Below the pieces are notes generated by a model. It was not told where the DNA came from and did not search any database. It saw only the letters and a list, made by a program, of their open reading frames with translations. The translations under genes and the position numbers were made by a program. A stretch of 44,732 nucleotides of DNA from Planctomycetota bacterium (lineage in GTDB: Bacteria > Planctomycetota > UBA1135 > GCA-002686595), in the NCBI GenBank assembly GCA_011053145.1, contig DRLC01000063.1, positions 1 through 44,732 on the forward strand, written 5' to 3'. Each line of letters opens with the position of its first letter. Within the stretch, counting starts at the first letter, position 1. Positions 16,975 through 26,138 of this stretch are shown one piece after another.

Positions 16975-19083
16975 TCAGGCCTCCTGGAGTGCCTGGCGGT
17001 GGGAGAGCTTCACCTTGCCGCGATCATCGACGTTGATGACCACGACCTCGATCTCATCGCCGACCTTGACGACGTCTTCGACCTTCTCGACGTAGCCTTC
17101 GGCGAGTTCCGAGATGTGGCACATGCCTTCGGTCCCCGGGAGGATCTCGATGAACGCCCCGAAGTCCTTGGTGCTCTTCACGACGCCCTTGTAGCGCGTT
17201 CCGATCTTCGGGGTTTCGGTCATGGCCTGAATCGTGCGCAGGCACTCCTCCACCTTCTCGCGGTCGAGCCCGGATACGGTGACATCGCCCTCGTCGTTCA
17301 GGATCGCGATGCGAACGTTGTACTGGGCCTGCATCGCCTTGATCGTCTTGCCGCCGGGGCCGATCAGGAAGCCGATCCGGTCCGAGGGGATCTTGATCAG
17401 CTCCATCGCGGGAGCGTAGCGCGAGACCTCGCTGGCCGGACGCGGGACCACCTCGAGCATCTTGCGCAGGATGTGCACGCGACCCAACCGGGCTCGCTCG
17501 AGGGCCTCTTCGAGGAGCTCCCGGGTGACGCCCTTGATCTTGATGTCCATCTGGATCGCGGTCACCCCGATCCCCGACCCGGCGACCTTGAAGTCCATGT
17601 CGCCGTTGTGGTCCTCGGACCCGAGGATGTCGGTCAGGATCACCTGGGTGTCCCCCTCCTCGATCAGCCCCATCGCGATCCCCGCGACCGGCTGAGCGAT
17701 CGGAACGCCCGCGCTCATCATCGAGAGGCAACCCCCGCAGACCGAGGCCATCGACGAAGAGCCGTTCGACTCAGTGATCTCCGACACGATGCGGATCGTG
17801 TAGGGGAACTTCTCCGAGTCCGGCAACACCGCGGTGAGAGCGCGCTCGGCGAGCATCCCGTGTCCGATCTCACGGCGGCCCGGCCCCATGATGCGGCGCG
17901 TTTCGCCGACGCTGTAGGGCGGGAAGTTGTAGTGCAGGTAGAAGCGCTTCTTGTACTCCTCCTCGATGCCATCGATGATCGCCTGGTCGTCCGGCGTTCC
18001 GAGCGTGCAGGACACCAACGCCTGGGTCTCGCCGCGCGTGAAGAGCGACGAGCCGTGCTGGCGGGGAATGAAGTCGGGGAAGATCGTGATCGGGCGCACC
18101 TCGTCGTGGGCACGGCCGTCGATGCGCGTCCCGGAGAGGATCATCGCACGCTCCACCGCCGACTCGAGGTCGTGGAACGCCCCCTTGACGGCCTTCGTGT
18201 AGGCCTTCAGATCGGCTCCTTCCTCGCAGTCCTCGAGCAGCGCCTCGACGCACTCCTTGCGGACCGCATCGACGGCCTCCTGGCGCTCGTGCTTGCCCTC
18301 GGTGCGCATGGCCTCCTCGAGACGCGGGCGGTAGGCCGCGACGGCCTCCTCCATCTGGCGATCCGGCTCGGGCGGCGTGAAGGGCATTTTCTCCTTGCCG
18401 GCCTTTTCGCGCAGCTCCTCGACCGCACCGATGATCGTCTTGATCGCATCGTGGGCCATCTCGAGAGCGTCGATGATCTCGGACTCGGGAAGCTGGTTGG
18501 CGGCTCCTTCGACCATCACGATCGCGTCCTTGTGTCCCGCGACGACGAGGTCGAGGTCGGACTCCACGCGGCGCTGGGTGTCCGAAGGCATCAGGCACAA
18601 TTCGCCGTCGATCTTGCCGACCCGCATCGCCCCGAGGGCGCCGTGGAACGGGATGTTCGACACGTGCAGCGAGGCGAAGCCGGCGATCATCGCGAGGATG
18701 TCGGCCGAGTGCTCCCCGTCGTAGCCGAAGACGCGCGAGAGGACCTGGACCTCCTGCTTGAAGCCGTTCGGGAACAGCGGGCGGATCGAGCGGTCGATCA
18801 GCCGCATCGTGAGGATCTCCTTGGTCGTCGGACGACCCTCGCGCTTGAAGAAGCCGCCGGGGATCTTGCCGGCGGAGTCGGGCTTCTCGCGGTAGTCCAC
18901 CGTGAGGGGGAAGAAGTCGAGGTCGTCACGACCTCCGGAGGTGCAGCTCGCGGCGAAGCACTGGGTCTCGCCGTAGGTCACGAGGACCGCGCCGTGCGCC
19001 TGGCGCGCCACCTGTCCGGTCTCGAGGGTCAGAGTCTTGCCGGCGACCTCACAGGTTACGCGTACGGGTTCTAGGTTCGTCAT
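16975..19083 (-). CDS. pnp: Polyribonucleotide nucleotidyltransferase (PNPase)
   Basis: Phosphorolytic 3'-5' exoribonuclease of the RNA degradosome, 702 residues. It has two RNase PH domains: the first with FPLTVDYREKPDSAGKIPGG and DRSIRPLFP, the second with GTRIDGRAHDEVRPI, SLFTRGETQALVSCTLG, RREIGHGMLAERAL and SEITESNGSSSMASVCGG. These are followed by a KH domain (IPSDRIGFLIGPGGKTIK) and a C-terminal S1 domain (GTRYKGVVKSTKDFGAFIE). The ATG at 19083 (MTNLEPVRV) gives the usual N-terminus; an upstream ATG at 19122 is less likely. It lies downstream of rpsO as in most bacteria, with 268 bp between, where PNPase autoregulation often acts. Confidence 0.97.
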   Translation of the reverse strand: MTNLEPVRVTCEVAGKTLTLETGQVARQAHGAVLVTYGETQCFAASCTSGGRDDLDFFPLTVDYREKPDSAGKIPGGFFKREGRPTTKEILTMRLIDRSIRPLFPNGFKQEVQVLSRVFGYDGEHSADILAMIAGFASLHVSNIPFHGALGAMRVGKIDGELCLMPSDTQRRVESDLDLVVAGHKDAIVMVEGAANQLPESEIIDALEMAHDAIKTIIGAVEELREKAGKEKMPFTPPEPDRQMEEAVAAYRPRLEEAMRTEGKHERQEAVDAVRKECVEALLEDCEEGADLKAYTKAVKGAFHDLESAVERAMILSGTRIDGRAHDEVRPITIFPDFIPRQHGSSLFTRGETQALVSCTLGTPDDQAIIDGIEEEYKKRFYLHYNFPPYSVGETRRIMGPGRREIGHGMLAERALTAVLPDSEKFPYTIRIVSEITESNGSSSMASVCGGCLSMMSAGVPIAQPVAGIAMGLIEEGDTQVILTDILGSEDHNGDMDFKVAGSGIGVTAIQMDIKIKGVTRELLEEALERARLGRVHILRKMLEVVPRPASEVSRYAPAMELIKIPSDRIGFLIGPGGKTIKAMQAQYNVRIAILNDEGDVTVSGLDREKVEECLRTIQAMTETPKIGTRYKGVVKSTKDFGAFIEILPGTEGMCHISELAEGYVEKVEDVVKVGDEIEVVVINVDDRGKVKLSHRQALQEA

Positions 19084-19351
19084 TCTTTGCTTTCGTCCTG
19101 CAGGCATCTGGCGCCTGCTCATCGTCTATGCGTGTGTCAGAGTTCTTTTCCGTCAGTCTTGTTCGTCGGCGAGGCGCACGGATGGCGCTCGCACTGGGAC
19201 CGCGCCCCACTCACGGGCGATCGAGGCGGCCCTGTTCTCCCCGGTTCGGACTCTCCTCCGAAGCGTGCGGCACGCGCGTCCCGGGCCGTGCGGCGCCCCG
19301 ATCGATCTCGGAGATGCCGTACCCGGGAGACACCGCGGGGACCACCGAGCC

Positions 19352-19621
19352 CTAGCGCCTGAGGCCTAGCCGTTTGATGAGGGTCTGGTAGCGCTGCACG
19401 TCGCACTTGCGGAGGTACCGCAGGAGCTTGCTCCGCTGTCCGACCATCATCAGCAGACCCCGGCGCGAGCCGAAGTCCTTCTTGTGCACCTTCAGGTGCT
19501 CGGTCAGGTTCTTGATGTGCTCCGTCAGGATCGCGACCTGCACTTCGGGGGAACCGGTGTCCCCCTCCGCCGTGGCGAACTCCTGAATCAGCTCCTTCTT
19601 GCGTTCGGCTGCAATGGCCAT
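19352..19621 (-). CDS. rpsO: 30S ribosomal protein S15
   Basis: An 89-residue primary 16S rRNA binding protein. The sequence [20 protein letters not shown] is followed by [40 protein letters not shown] and [20 protein letters not shown], matching S15 along its full length. The ATG at 19621 is preceded by GAGGA about ten bases upstream. The frame is open further upstream but without homology. It forms the standard rpsO-pnp pair with the downstream gene. Confidence 0.97.
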   Translation of the reverse strand: MAIAAERKKELIQEFATAEGDTGSPEVQVAILTEHIKNLTEHLKVHKKDFGSRRGLLMMVGQRSKLLRYLRKCDVQRYQTLIKRLGLRR

Positions 19622-19807
19622 CGCTTCATCATCCTCTTGCGGGCTGAGGCCCGCGCTGGGGGTCGACTTGCCACGTCCCCAGGGGAAGGTTCTCCGGGGG
19701 CGAGGTGCGCCACCCCGAAGCAACGCGCTCCGGGCGTGACTCGGGCCCGACGGGCCCCGGGGGGCTCGTCCGAAGCGGCAGAACATGCCGCGGACCCGAC
19801 CGACGAA

Positions 19808-19827
19808 AAGCCCGCATGGACGGGCTT
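19808..19827 (-). terminator. Intrinsic terminator after lipoprotein gene
   Basis: Stem AAGCCCG/CGGGCTT with a 6-nt loop. On the minus strand the 3' arm runs straight into further T residues (CGGGCTTTTCG). It lies about 90 bp beyond the stop of the lipoprotein gene at 19915 and upstream of rpsO. Confidence 0.55.
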
Positions 19828-19914
19828 CCCGAGCCGGGAAGTCTAGCGAGCCCCTCCCCGGGCACAAGCTCCGGGTCGAAATCGGCTGCCCGGGAGCTCT
19901 GCTCCCTTCCTGGG

Positions 19915-20508
19915 CTAGGGGTGGGCCCGGACGGGGTCGCGGGTGGGCAGGTCGGAGAGGATTTGGGTCGCGAAGAGCTCCGCGGCCCGGGGCAGGAGAG
20001 ACTCCGAGGGCCGCGGCGGGTTGCCGCTGGCGTCGCCGAGTTCGACCGTCGCGCTCCTGTGGACGCTCCACAGCGGGGTTCCGGTGGTGCTCCCCCCCTC
20101 GAAGAGAACGACCTCGGCCGCCCCGGTCACCTTCCCGGTCGAGAAGAGGCGGCTGGTGTCCCACTCGGTCATCGCGACGACGAGCAGCGCATCCGGCCCC
20201 GGGGTGCCCCGGAACGAAGACTCGACCCAGTTGCTATCGACGTAGGCGCTCGAGAGCGGGCTGTAGAGCCTCTTCACCAGGGCCTCGGAAAAGCCCTCTC
20301 GCAGCGCCGCCACGGGCACCTCCTCGATCCCCGTCTGGTTGCGGACCGGCGCCACGGCGATGTCTCCGGGCTGCAGGTCCGCGAGGCGTTGGACGTCCCC
20401 GACGAAGGGCGCCGCCTCGGGTTTCCCCGGGGTCGCGTTGCACGCGGCGAAGCTCGCGAGGAGGACCGAGGCGAAGAGGAAGGACGGTGCGTTCTTGGGT
20501 GCGATCAT
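19915..20508 (-). CDS. Putative lipoprotein, LpoB/GNA1162-like
   Basis: A 197-residue protein with a lipoprotein signal peptide ([14 protein letters not shown]; lipid Cys near residue 23). After the anchor, [20 protein letters not shown] and the following [27 protein letters not shown] have the layout of LpoB/CsgG-like and GNA1162 (DUF799-like) lipoproteins, which carry an 'IAVxPxxNxTG' first strand and then a long helix. A later strand [15 protein letters not shown] and [16 protein letters not shown] fit the same fold. The role is unknown; relatives modulate penicillin-binding proteins or envelope export. It stands alone between rpsO and the large Ig-like lipoprotein gene. Fold assignment is by eye. 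Confidence 0.65.
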   Translation of the reverse strand: MIAPKNAPSFLFASVLLASFAACNATPGKPEAAPFVGDVQRLADLQPGDIAVAPVRNQTGIEEVPVAALREGFSEALVKRLYSPLSSAYVDSNWVESSFRGTPGPDALLVVAMTEWDTSRLFSTGKVTGAAEVVLFEGGSTTGTPLWSVHRSATVELGDASGNPPRPSESLLPRAAELFATQILSDLPTRDPVRAHP

Positions 20509-20654
20509 CGGAGGGAGCCGCCGGCCCCGGATAGGGAGCGGAACGAAGCGGAGGGGAGCGGGTCGACTGCGGGGGATTCTACGACGCCGAGCCCGGAGCG
20601 GCGAGGGAATCGGTCGCTCCTCGCCGAGAACGGCCTCGAATCGGCCGTTCTCCA

Positions 20655-23600
20655 TCAGGGCAGCGTGAACTGGAGCGGGGCGGAGCGCGCCGTGGCCTCC
20701 TGCTTGCGCTCCACGTCGCTGAAGAGGAAGCGCGCGGGGTCCATTCCGGTCCACGCGTGCGACGAGACCTGCAACGCGATCGAGCCGTCCGCGAGCCCGC
20801 TCGTCCCGAGGGGGCTGAGATCGACGATGCGGGCGCGGACCTCGCCGGTGCCCGACGGGTCGCGCCGCCACAGGGTCCAGGCGCGTCCCGCCCCGTCGGT
20901 GAGTTCCACTCGATAGACCCCGGCCCATCCGGCCACGTCCCCCATCGTATCGGGGAAGCGAACGTCGAAGGCGCGCCCCGCGCTCGAGCCCCCCTGGACC
21001 GGAAAAACGGGAACGGGCACGTCGGGCGGAACCGCCACGCCCCCCGGGAGCGAGGCGAGCGAACTCAGCGTCGGACGGGCCGCAGCGACGTTCCCGGCGA
21101 GGTCGCGCAGCTCGCAGCGCACGAAGGCATCGGTGTCCACCGCTCCCCGACCCCCGAAGAACCCGGCCGCCGCGGCTGCGCCGGGACGCACGGAGCGCAC
21201 CGTGGAAAGCCCCCCTCCCTGATCGAACGCGAGCCCCGGCCCGATCGCCAGCGCCCCCGCGAGCCCGGGAACCGTGGTCTCCACCGTCACCCGCGGCTCA
21301 CCGGTCGTGTCGGGATCGTCATCCAGGTTGGCGAGGTCGAGACCGCTGACGGTGTCGGTGCGCAGCGAAAACGCGGCGAGGTCCTCCGGCAGCTCCGTCG
21401 GATCCACGGTCGGGTCGATCAGCAGGAACGGCAACTCGATCGTCGTGTCCTCGACGCCTCCGAGGGAGAGGGGCGGGAGCGCGAGTTCGAGGCAGAACAC
21501 CTGCAGCACGTTGACCGGGTCGTAGGCTGCTTCGGTCGGCCCGAAGTCTCCGGCGAAGTAGCTCCGCGCACCGCGCCGCGCGATCTCCACGGGCTCGGGA
21601 CCGAAGGGGCACGCAACCTGGGTACCGAAGGTGCAGGCGCCGGTGGCGAAGGTGCGCGCGGGGATCGGGGAGCGGCGCGTGTCGTCGAGGCGACCGGAGA
21701 GCGAGGGAAGCAGGAAGAGCGCCAGAACATCATCGCTCTCGACGCTCCCCATCACGCTCGCCCCCGCGCCGGTGCCGCTCGGCCGCAGCCCGAGGGACAC
21801 GCGCGAGGACGTCAGCCCGTGCACCGAGACGATGTCATACCCGGCGCGCTCGGCGGTCACGATCACCTCGCTCGCCGCCGCGTCGCTCGTCCCGACGAAG
21901 GTCCCGTCGCTCGCCGTGGTCCCGGAAACCGTGAGCGGATAGTTCACGCCGTCGCCGAGATCCGCGTGGAGTGCGACGTTCGCGCCGGCGAGGGGGGCGA
22001 GGGTCTGGGCGTCGAAGACCTCGACCGTGACCGCGTCTCCGGGAACGAACGCCCCCGGGCCCACCCCACCGCGCTGGCGGAAGGTGCCGGTGAACGGGGC
22101 CGAGGCATTGAGCGCCACGTCGTACGCGACGGCGCTGTAGGTCGCCGTGCCGTCCTCGAGCACGCCGAGCGGAACGGGCGCGGCGAGGAAGGTTCCGTCC
22201 GCGGCGCTCGCGGGCATCGGCGCGAGGGACCCGTTGTCGAGGGTCGTCGCTCCCGAGGTGGCCGTGACGTCGAGGGCGCGCAGGGGCTCATCGGCCTGGC
22301 CGATCAATACGAGGTCCCCGACGTCCGAGACGGGGGACGTGAGCGATGCGCCGCTGCCGTCGAGGGTCAGCACGGTCGGGGGAACGGTATCGAGCACCGC
22401 GTCCTGGGCTCCCGTGAGGGCGGGATCGGCGTCGAGGAGACGCAGTGGACTGACGCTGTTGAGATGGCGGATTCGCGCTCCGATCCGGATTGGACCGTCG
22501 AGGAAGCGCGGCTGCGTCGGATCTCCCCCGACGGTCAGATCCACCTCGGTCGCATCGAGCTGGCGCACGAGGATCGGCGAGGAGCCGCTGAGGGGAAAGT
22601 CGCGCCGCAACGCGATCAGGTCGGCGCTCGTTCCGATCGCGTCGACTCCGAACAGGAACAGCTCCAGCGTGTCCCCGTCCACCGCGTCGAGGAGGTCCAC
22701 CTGGAGCGCGAGGTCCTCCGTCCCGTCGAGGGTCAGGTTCGCCAGCCCGATCGCGTCGGAGGGCTGGGAGAGGAGCGAGAGTGCGGTCGGCGCCGAGAAC
22801 GGCGCGATCGTGAACGAGACGGTCGTGTCGGGCAGCGGGTCGCCGTCGAGGTCGGTGAGCTTCGACCCCGTCGCCGAAAGCAACACGTCGACGTTCGCGC
22901 CGGCGGTGAGATCGAAGCGGTTGCCGAATGCGTCGGTCGAACGCCACGAGTAGACGCGCGTGTCCGCGGTCCCGGCGACATCGACCGCGGTGGCGAGCGG
23001 ATCGTTCGCGGGATCCGCGCCCGCGACGAGGACGTTGAAGGAGGATGCGGTCACGCTCGCCGGATCGAGGGCACGATCGAAGACCACGACGATCTCGCCC
23101 CCGGCTCCGGCGGCCGTGTCCCCTTCGGCCGGGAAGGTCGTCACGATCGCGGGGTCGGTCGGCTGGTTGAACGGGACGGTGAAGACGCTCCCGAGGAGCG
23201 CGCCGGGGAGAAGGTCGAGTTCCTGTCCGGTGACGTCCGTGGCGACCGGCGCGCTTCCCCCGGAGAGGCCCGCGGTCGAGACGCGCACGCGGTAGCCGTT
23301 CGCGGGCAGCGAACTCTCCGGAAAGAGCAAGAAGAGCCGCCCGTCCCCGACGAGCACCTCGTTCGCGATCGTGACCGGCGCGAGGAAGTTCAGCCCGTCG
23401 AAAGGGACGAGTTCGAACGCTCCGGCGAGGCTGGCCTCGTTCATCGACTCGTTGAACAGGATCGCGATCGGGGTGTCGGCGCCGACGGACGCCCCCTTCG
23501 GGAACACGTCCTCGATCACCGGGGGCAGGTTCGAGATCCAGGCCCCGGGAGGCGGAAACGCCGCGGGCTGCGTCCCGGCCGGACCTCCCCCGGTGCTGTC

Positions 23601-23711
23601 CCCGCGGCACCCGGTCGTGAACACGCAGGTCGGATCCTGGCGGCAGCCGGTGAGGAGCGGGGCCAGTGCGAGCGCGATGGCGATTCGGGAGCGATGGAAC
23701 GAGGGGGACAA
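20655..23711 (-). CDS. Large lipoprotein with bacterial Ig-like (SbsA-type) domains
   Basis: A 1018-residue surface or periplasmic lipoprotein. The signal is SRIAIALALAPLLTGC with the lipid Cys followed by RQDPTCVFTTGCRG. The segment VIEDVFPKGASVGADTPIAI and FNESMNEASLAGAFELVP is a Big_5/SbsA Ig-like domain, repeated as IVTTFPAEGDTAAGAGGEIV and VFDRALDPASVTASSFNVLV. Later parts are beta-rich, with a carboxypeptidase-regulatory-like segment (LAGANVALHADLGDG, TTASDGTFVGT). No ATG is available near the signal; the TTG at 23711 has AAGGAG seven bases upstream and gives a good lipoprotein N-terminus. The minus-strand frame stays open for 4 kb further upstream, antisense to the TPR genes, which is a codon-bias artefact. 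It is divergent from the TPR operon. Confidence 0.8.
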   Translation of the reverse strand: MSPSFHRSRIAIALALAPLLTGCRQDPTCVFTTGCRGDSTGGGPAGTQPAAFPPPGAWISNLPPVIEDVFPKGASVGADTPIAILFNESMNEASLAGAFELVPFDGLNFLAPVTIANEVLVGDGRLFLLFPESSLPANGYRVRVSTAGLSGGSAPVATDVTGQELDLLPGALLGSVFTVPFNQPTDPAIVTTFPAEGDTAAGAGGEIVVVFDRALDPASVTASSFNVLVAGADPANDPLATAVDVAGTADTRVYSWRSTDAFGNRFDLTAGANVDVLLSATGSKLTDLDGDPLPDTTVSFTIAPFSAPTALSLLSQPSDAIGLANLTLDGTEDLALQVDLLDAVDGDTLELFLFGVDAIGTSADLIALRRDFPLSGSSPILVRQLDATEVDLTVGGDPTQPRFLDGPIRIGARIRHLNSVSPLRLLDADPALTGAQDAVLDTVPPTVLTLDGSGASLTSPVSDVGDLVLIGQADEPLRALDVTATSGATTLDNGSLAPMPASAADGTFLAAPVPLGVLEDGTATYSAVAYDVALNASAPFTGTFRQRGGVGPGAFVPGDAVTVEVFDAQTLAPLAGANVALHADLGDGVNYPLTVSGTTASDGTFVGTSDAAASEVIVTAERAGYDIVSVHGLTSSRVSLGLRPSGTGAGASVMGSVESDDVLALFLLPSLSGRLDDTRRSPIPARTFATGACTFGTQVACPFGPEPVEIARRGARSYFAGDFGPTEAAYDPVNVLQVFCLELALPPLSLGGVEDTTIELPFLLIDPTVDPTELPEDLAAFSLRTDTVSGLDLANLDDDPDTTGEPRVTVETTVPGLAGALAIGPGLAFDQGGGLSTVRSVRPGAAAAAGFFGGRGAVDTDAFVRCELRDLAGNVAAARPTLSSLASLPGGVAVPPDVPVPVFPVQGGSSAGRAFDVRFPDTMGDVAGWAGVYRVELTDGAGRAWTLWRRDPSGTGEVRARIVDLSPLGTSGLADGSIALQVSSHAWTGMDPARFLFSDVERKQEATARSAPLQFTLP

Positions 23712-23867
23712 GAACCGTCTCCTTTTCGAAACGGGAGAGCGTGGACGGGATCCGGAGACGCCCGGGGCCGGGCGGTCTTGCACAGAAACTACCGGGGAAA
23801 CGGCCGAGAGTGCGCAAGCCCCGCAGGAAGAAGGTATCCCCGCCCACCGCTCCCGTGTAGAGGCGAT

Positions 23868-23896
23868 ACGACAGGCGGGGGGCGGATGGGTAGAAT
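23868..23896 (+). promoter_or_regulatory. Putative promoter of TPR operon
   Basis: ACGACA (23868-23873, 4 of 6), a 17-bp spacer and TAGAAT (23891-23896, 5 of 6). It lies about 105 bp upstream of the first TPR gene in the 291-bp divergent intergenic region. No equally good promoter was seen for the opposite gene. Confidence 0.45.
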
Positions 23897-24002
23897 CCCG
23901 CGCCCCGTCCGGGATTCGGGCGGCGAGGGGCACGACGCCCCTCTTCCGGATGCCTCCGACGCGCCTCTGCCACCCGGTCCAGCGACCCGCCCGCTCCCCC
24001 GA

Positions 24003-26126
24003 ATGACGAAGCTCCACCCCCTGGCGATCACCCTCTCCATCCTGGTTCCCGCTTGCCGGGGTCCCGAGGTGTCTGCCTCGCACGAGGCCCCCGCGCCGAA
24101 TCCGCCCGCGACGGCCGAAGATCCGTGCCCCACCTCGGCGCCGGAGCCCTCCCCCACCGAAGAGATCATCGAGCTCATTCGGGCCGGATCCCTTCGCGAT
24201 GCGCGCGCGGCGATCGACCGGCTTCTCGTCGACCGCGACTTGGGTCGAGCCCGGGAGCTCCTCGCCGCGGGTTCGCCGGAGGATGCGCTGATCGCGATCG
24301 ACCGTGCCCTCGAGGTGGACCCCGAGGACACCGGGACAGAACTCCTGAAGGCCGAGGCGAGCCTCGCCCTCGCCGAGAAGGCGATCGCGGAACGGGGCTC
24401 GGGGATGCTGATCGAAGGCGTGCTCCAGGATGCGCGCGATTTCTTCCGCCGCGTCGTGTCCACGGTGCCGAGCGCGAGCATCGGCCTGTCCCGGGCCGCC
24501 TACCTCGCCGGCGACCAGGAAGAAGCCACGCGCTTCGCTCGCCGGGCGCGCCGCGCCCTCGCCGACGGAGCGATCGATCCCTCGGCGCTGACCGACCAGG
24601 ACCGCCGCCACCTCGCCGACGTACTCTACGGCGCGTACGCGCGGGCCCGTGGAAACGATGACCTCGCCGAAGAGCGTGCGGCACTGTTCTCCGAAGCGGT
24701 CGACGCGTACGGCGAGCTCCTGGGCCGCCGGCCGGACGACTCCGCGGCATGGGCCAGGCTCTCCGACCTGCTGGAGTGGGAGGGACGGCCTGGGGATGCT
24801 CGCAAGAGGCTCGAGGAGGGGCTCGCCCGCGATCCGCGCAACGGGGACCTCCTCCAGCGACTCGCACGGGTGGCGCGCGCGGAGGGCGGCTTCGAACAGT
24901 CCGTTCGCACGCTCCGGCGACACGTCGCCGCCGATCCCAACGGCGCGCTCGGTTTCTGGTACCTCGGCGTCGAGCAGTTCGAGCAGGCCCTGGGAGCGAT
25001 GGAGCAGGACCAGAACTACGACCCCGCTCCGTTCACCGCCGCGGAGCAGAGCTTCGCGACCTGCCGCCGGCTCGTGGCCGCCGCCCCCGCGGGGGAACCG
25101 GCCGGGGGAGGCGATACCGCGTCGGCCCCCCTCGAAGGCTCGGGCAACGCCGACGTGATCGCCTCCTGCAAGGGGTACGAGGTCATGTGCCGGGATGCTC
25201 GGGGCTGGTGCGCGTTCTATTCCGACCGCCTCGAGGACGCGATGGCCGAGTTCCTCTCGATGAACGAGCTGATCGAGGACGGGGCGCGGTGGCAGCTCCA
25301 GGGGCGCCTGCTCTCGGGGGTCATGGGGATCGCCTTCGTCGGAGACCGCTACAACCAACTCGAGGACAACCTGCACGCCGCCCTCGCGTTCGAAACCGCG
25401 TTCCACCTCGAACCGGACAACGCGGACTGGGCGAACAACGCGGGCTTCTTCCTGCGGGACGCCGCTTACGAGATGGAGCTCGAAGCGCGCCAGCTCTGCA
25501 AGGCGGCTCGCGGCCTCCTCAAGACCGAGGAGAGCCTCGGCGAGCTGCGCCGGCTCGACGGCGTCGAGCTGGACGGGATCGAGCCTGGAAGCGAGGAGGA
25601 GCGCAGCGCCTTCCGCCGCGCGGCCGACGCACGCGCGGCTCGGGCACGGGACTTGATGGAGCGGAGCTGGACCGCCTACCAGGTGGCCGCCGAGCTCATG
25701 CCCGACGACATCCGAACCGTGAACGATGCCGGCCTCGTGCAGGACTACTACCTGCACACCGACCTCGAACCCGCCAAGGCCCTGCTCCTGCGCGCCGCCA
25801 GGCTCGGAGACGAGCAGGTGCCCCCGCTCAAGGAGAAGCTCGACGCGGGCGGACTCTCCGAAGAGGACCGAGCGGCCCTCGAGGAGGAGTACCTGCAAAA
25901 GGCCGAAGCCTGGGGCGACGCTTACCAGAACCTGGGCGTCTTCGCCTGGCTGCATGACAAGGACGACGAGGCCGCCGTCCGCTATCTCGAACGGGCCGTG
26001 GAGATCGGTCCCCGACCGCGCACCCAGCTCACGAACAACCTGATCCCGTGGATCCAGGGCACCTACACCCCGGGCGAGGACGAGTATTTCGACCTCGCGC
26101 ACTGGGGTGAGCCCTGCCGCGACTAG
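24003..26126 (+). CDS. TPR-repeat lipoprotein
   Basis: A 707-residue protein starting MTKLHPLAITLSILVPACRG, a lipoprotein signal with lipid Cys18. The mature part has multiple tetratricopeptide repeats: for example RELLAAGSPEDALIAIDRAL, LAYL-type pairs such as AAWARLSDLLEWEGRPGDAR and KRLEEGLARDPRNGDLLQRL, HAALAFETAFHLEPDNADWA, and a last AVRYLERAVEIGPRPRT. The acidic C-terminus is YTPGEDEYFDLAHWGEPC. TPR proteins scaffold protein complexes; the partner is unknown. The next gene, 12 bp downstream, encodes a related TPR protein with a similar ending pattern (NNAGFFLRDAAYEMELEA here, NNVGLFLRDEADAMRIAA there), suggesting duplication. Confidence 0.8.
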   Translation: MTKLHPLAITLSILVPACRGPEVSASHEAPAPNPPATAEDPCPTSAPEPSPTEEIIELIRAGSLRDARAAIDRLLVDRDLGRARELLAAGSPEDALIAIDRALEVDPEDTGTELLKAEASLALAEKAIAERGSGMLIEGVLQDARDFFRRVVSTVPSASIGLSRAAYLAGDQEEATRFARRARRALADGAIDPSALTDQDRRHLADVLYGAYARARGNDDLAEERAALFSEAVDAYGELLGRRPDDSAAWARLSDLLEWEGRPGDARKRLEEGLARDPRNGDLLQRLARVARAEGGFEQSVRTLRRHVAADPNGALGFWYLGVEQFEQALGAMEQDQNYDPAPFTAAEQSFATCRRLVAAAPAGEPAGGGDTASAPLEGSGNADVIASCKGYEVMCRDARGWCAFYSDRLEDAMAEFLSMNELIEDGARWQLQGRLLSGVMGIAFVGDRYNQLEDNLHAALAFETAFHLEPDNADWANNAGFFLRDAAYEMELEARQLCKAARGLLKTEESLGELRRLDGVELDGIEPGSEEERSAFRRAADARAARARDLMERSWTAYQVAAELMPDDIRTVNDAGLVQDYYLHTDLEPAKALLLRAARLGDEQVPPLKEKLDAGGLSEEDRAALEEEYLQKAEAWGDAYQNLGVFAWLHDKDDEAAVRYLERAVEIGPRPRTQLTNNLIPWIQGTYTPGEDEYFDLAHWGEPCRD

Positions 26127-26138
26127 CCCCAACAGCCG

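Noticed and set aside
16999-19074. 691-codon plus-strand frame
   Set aside because: It is entirely antisense to pnp, which is a certain gene; the translation is His/Leu/Asp-rich shadow sequence.
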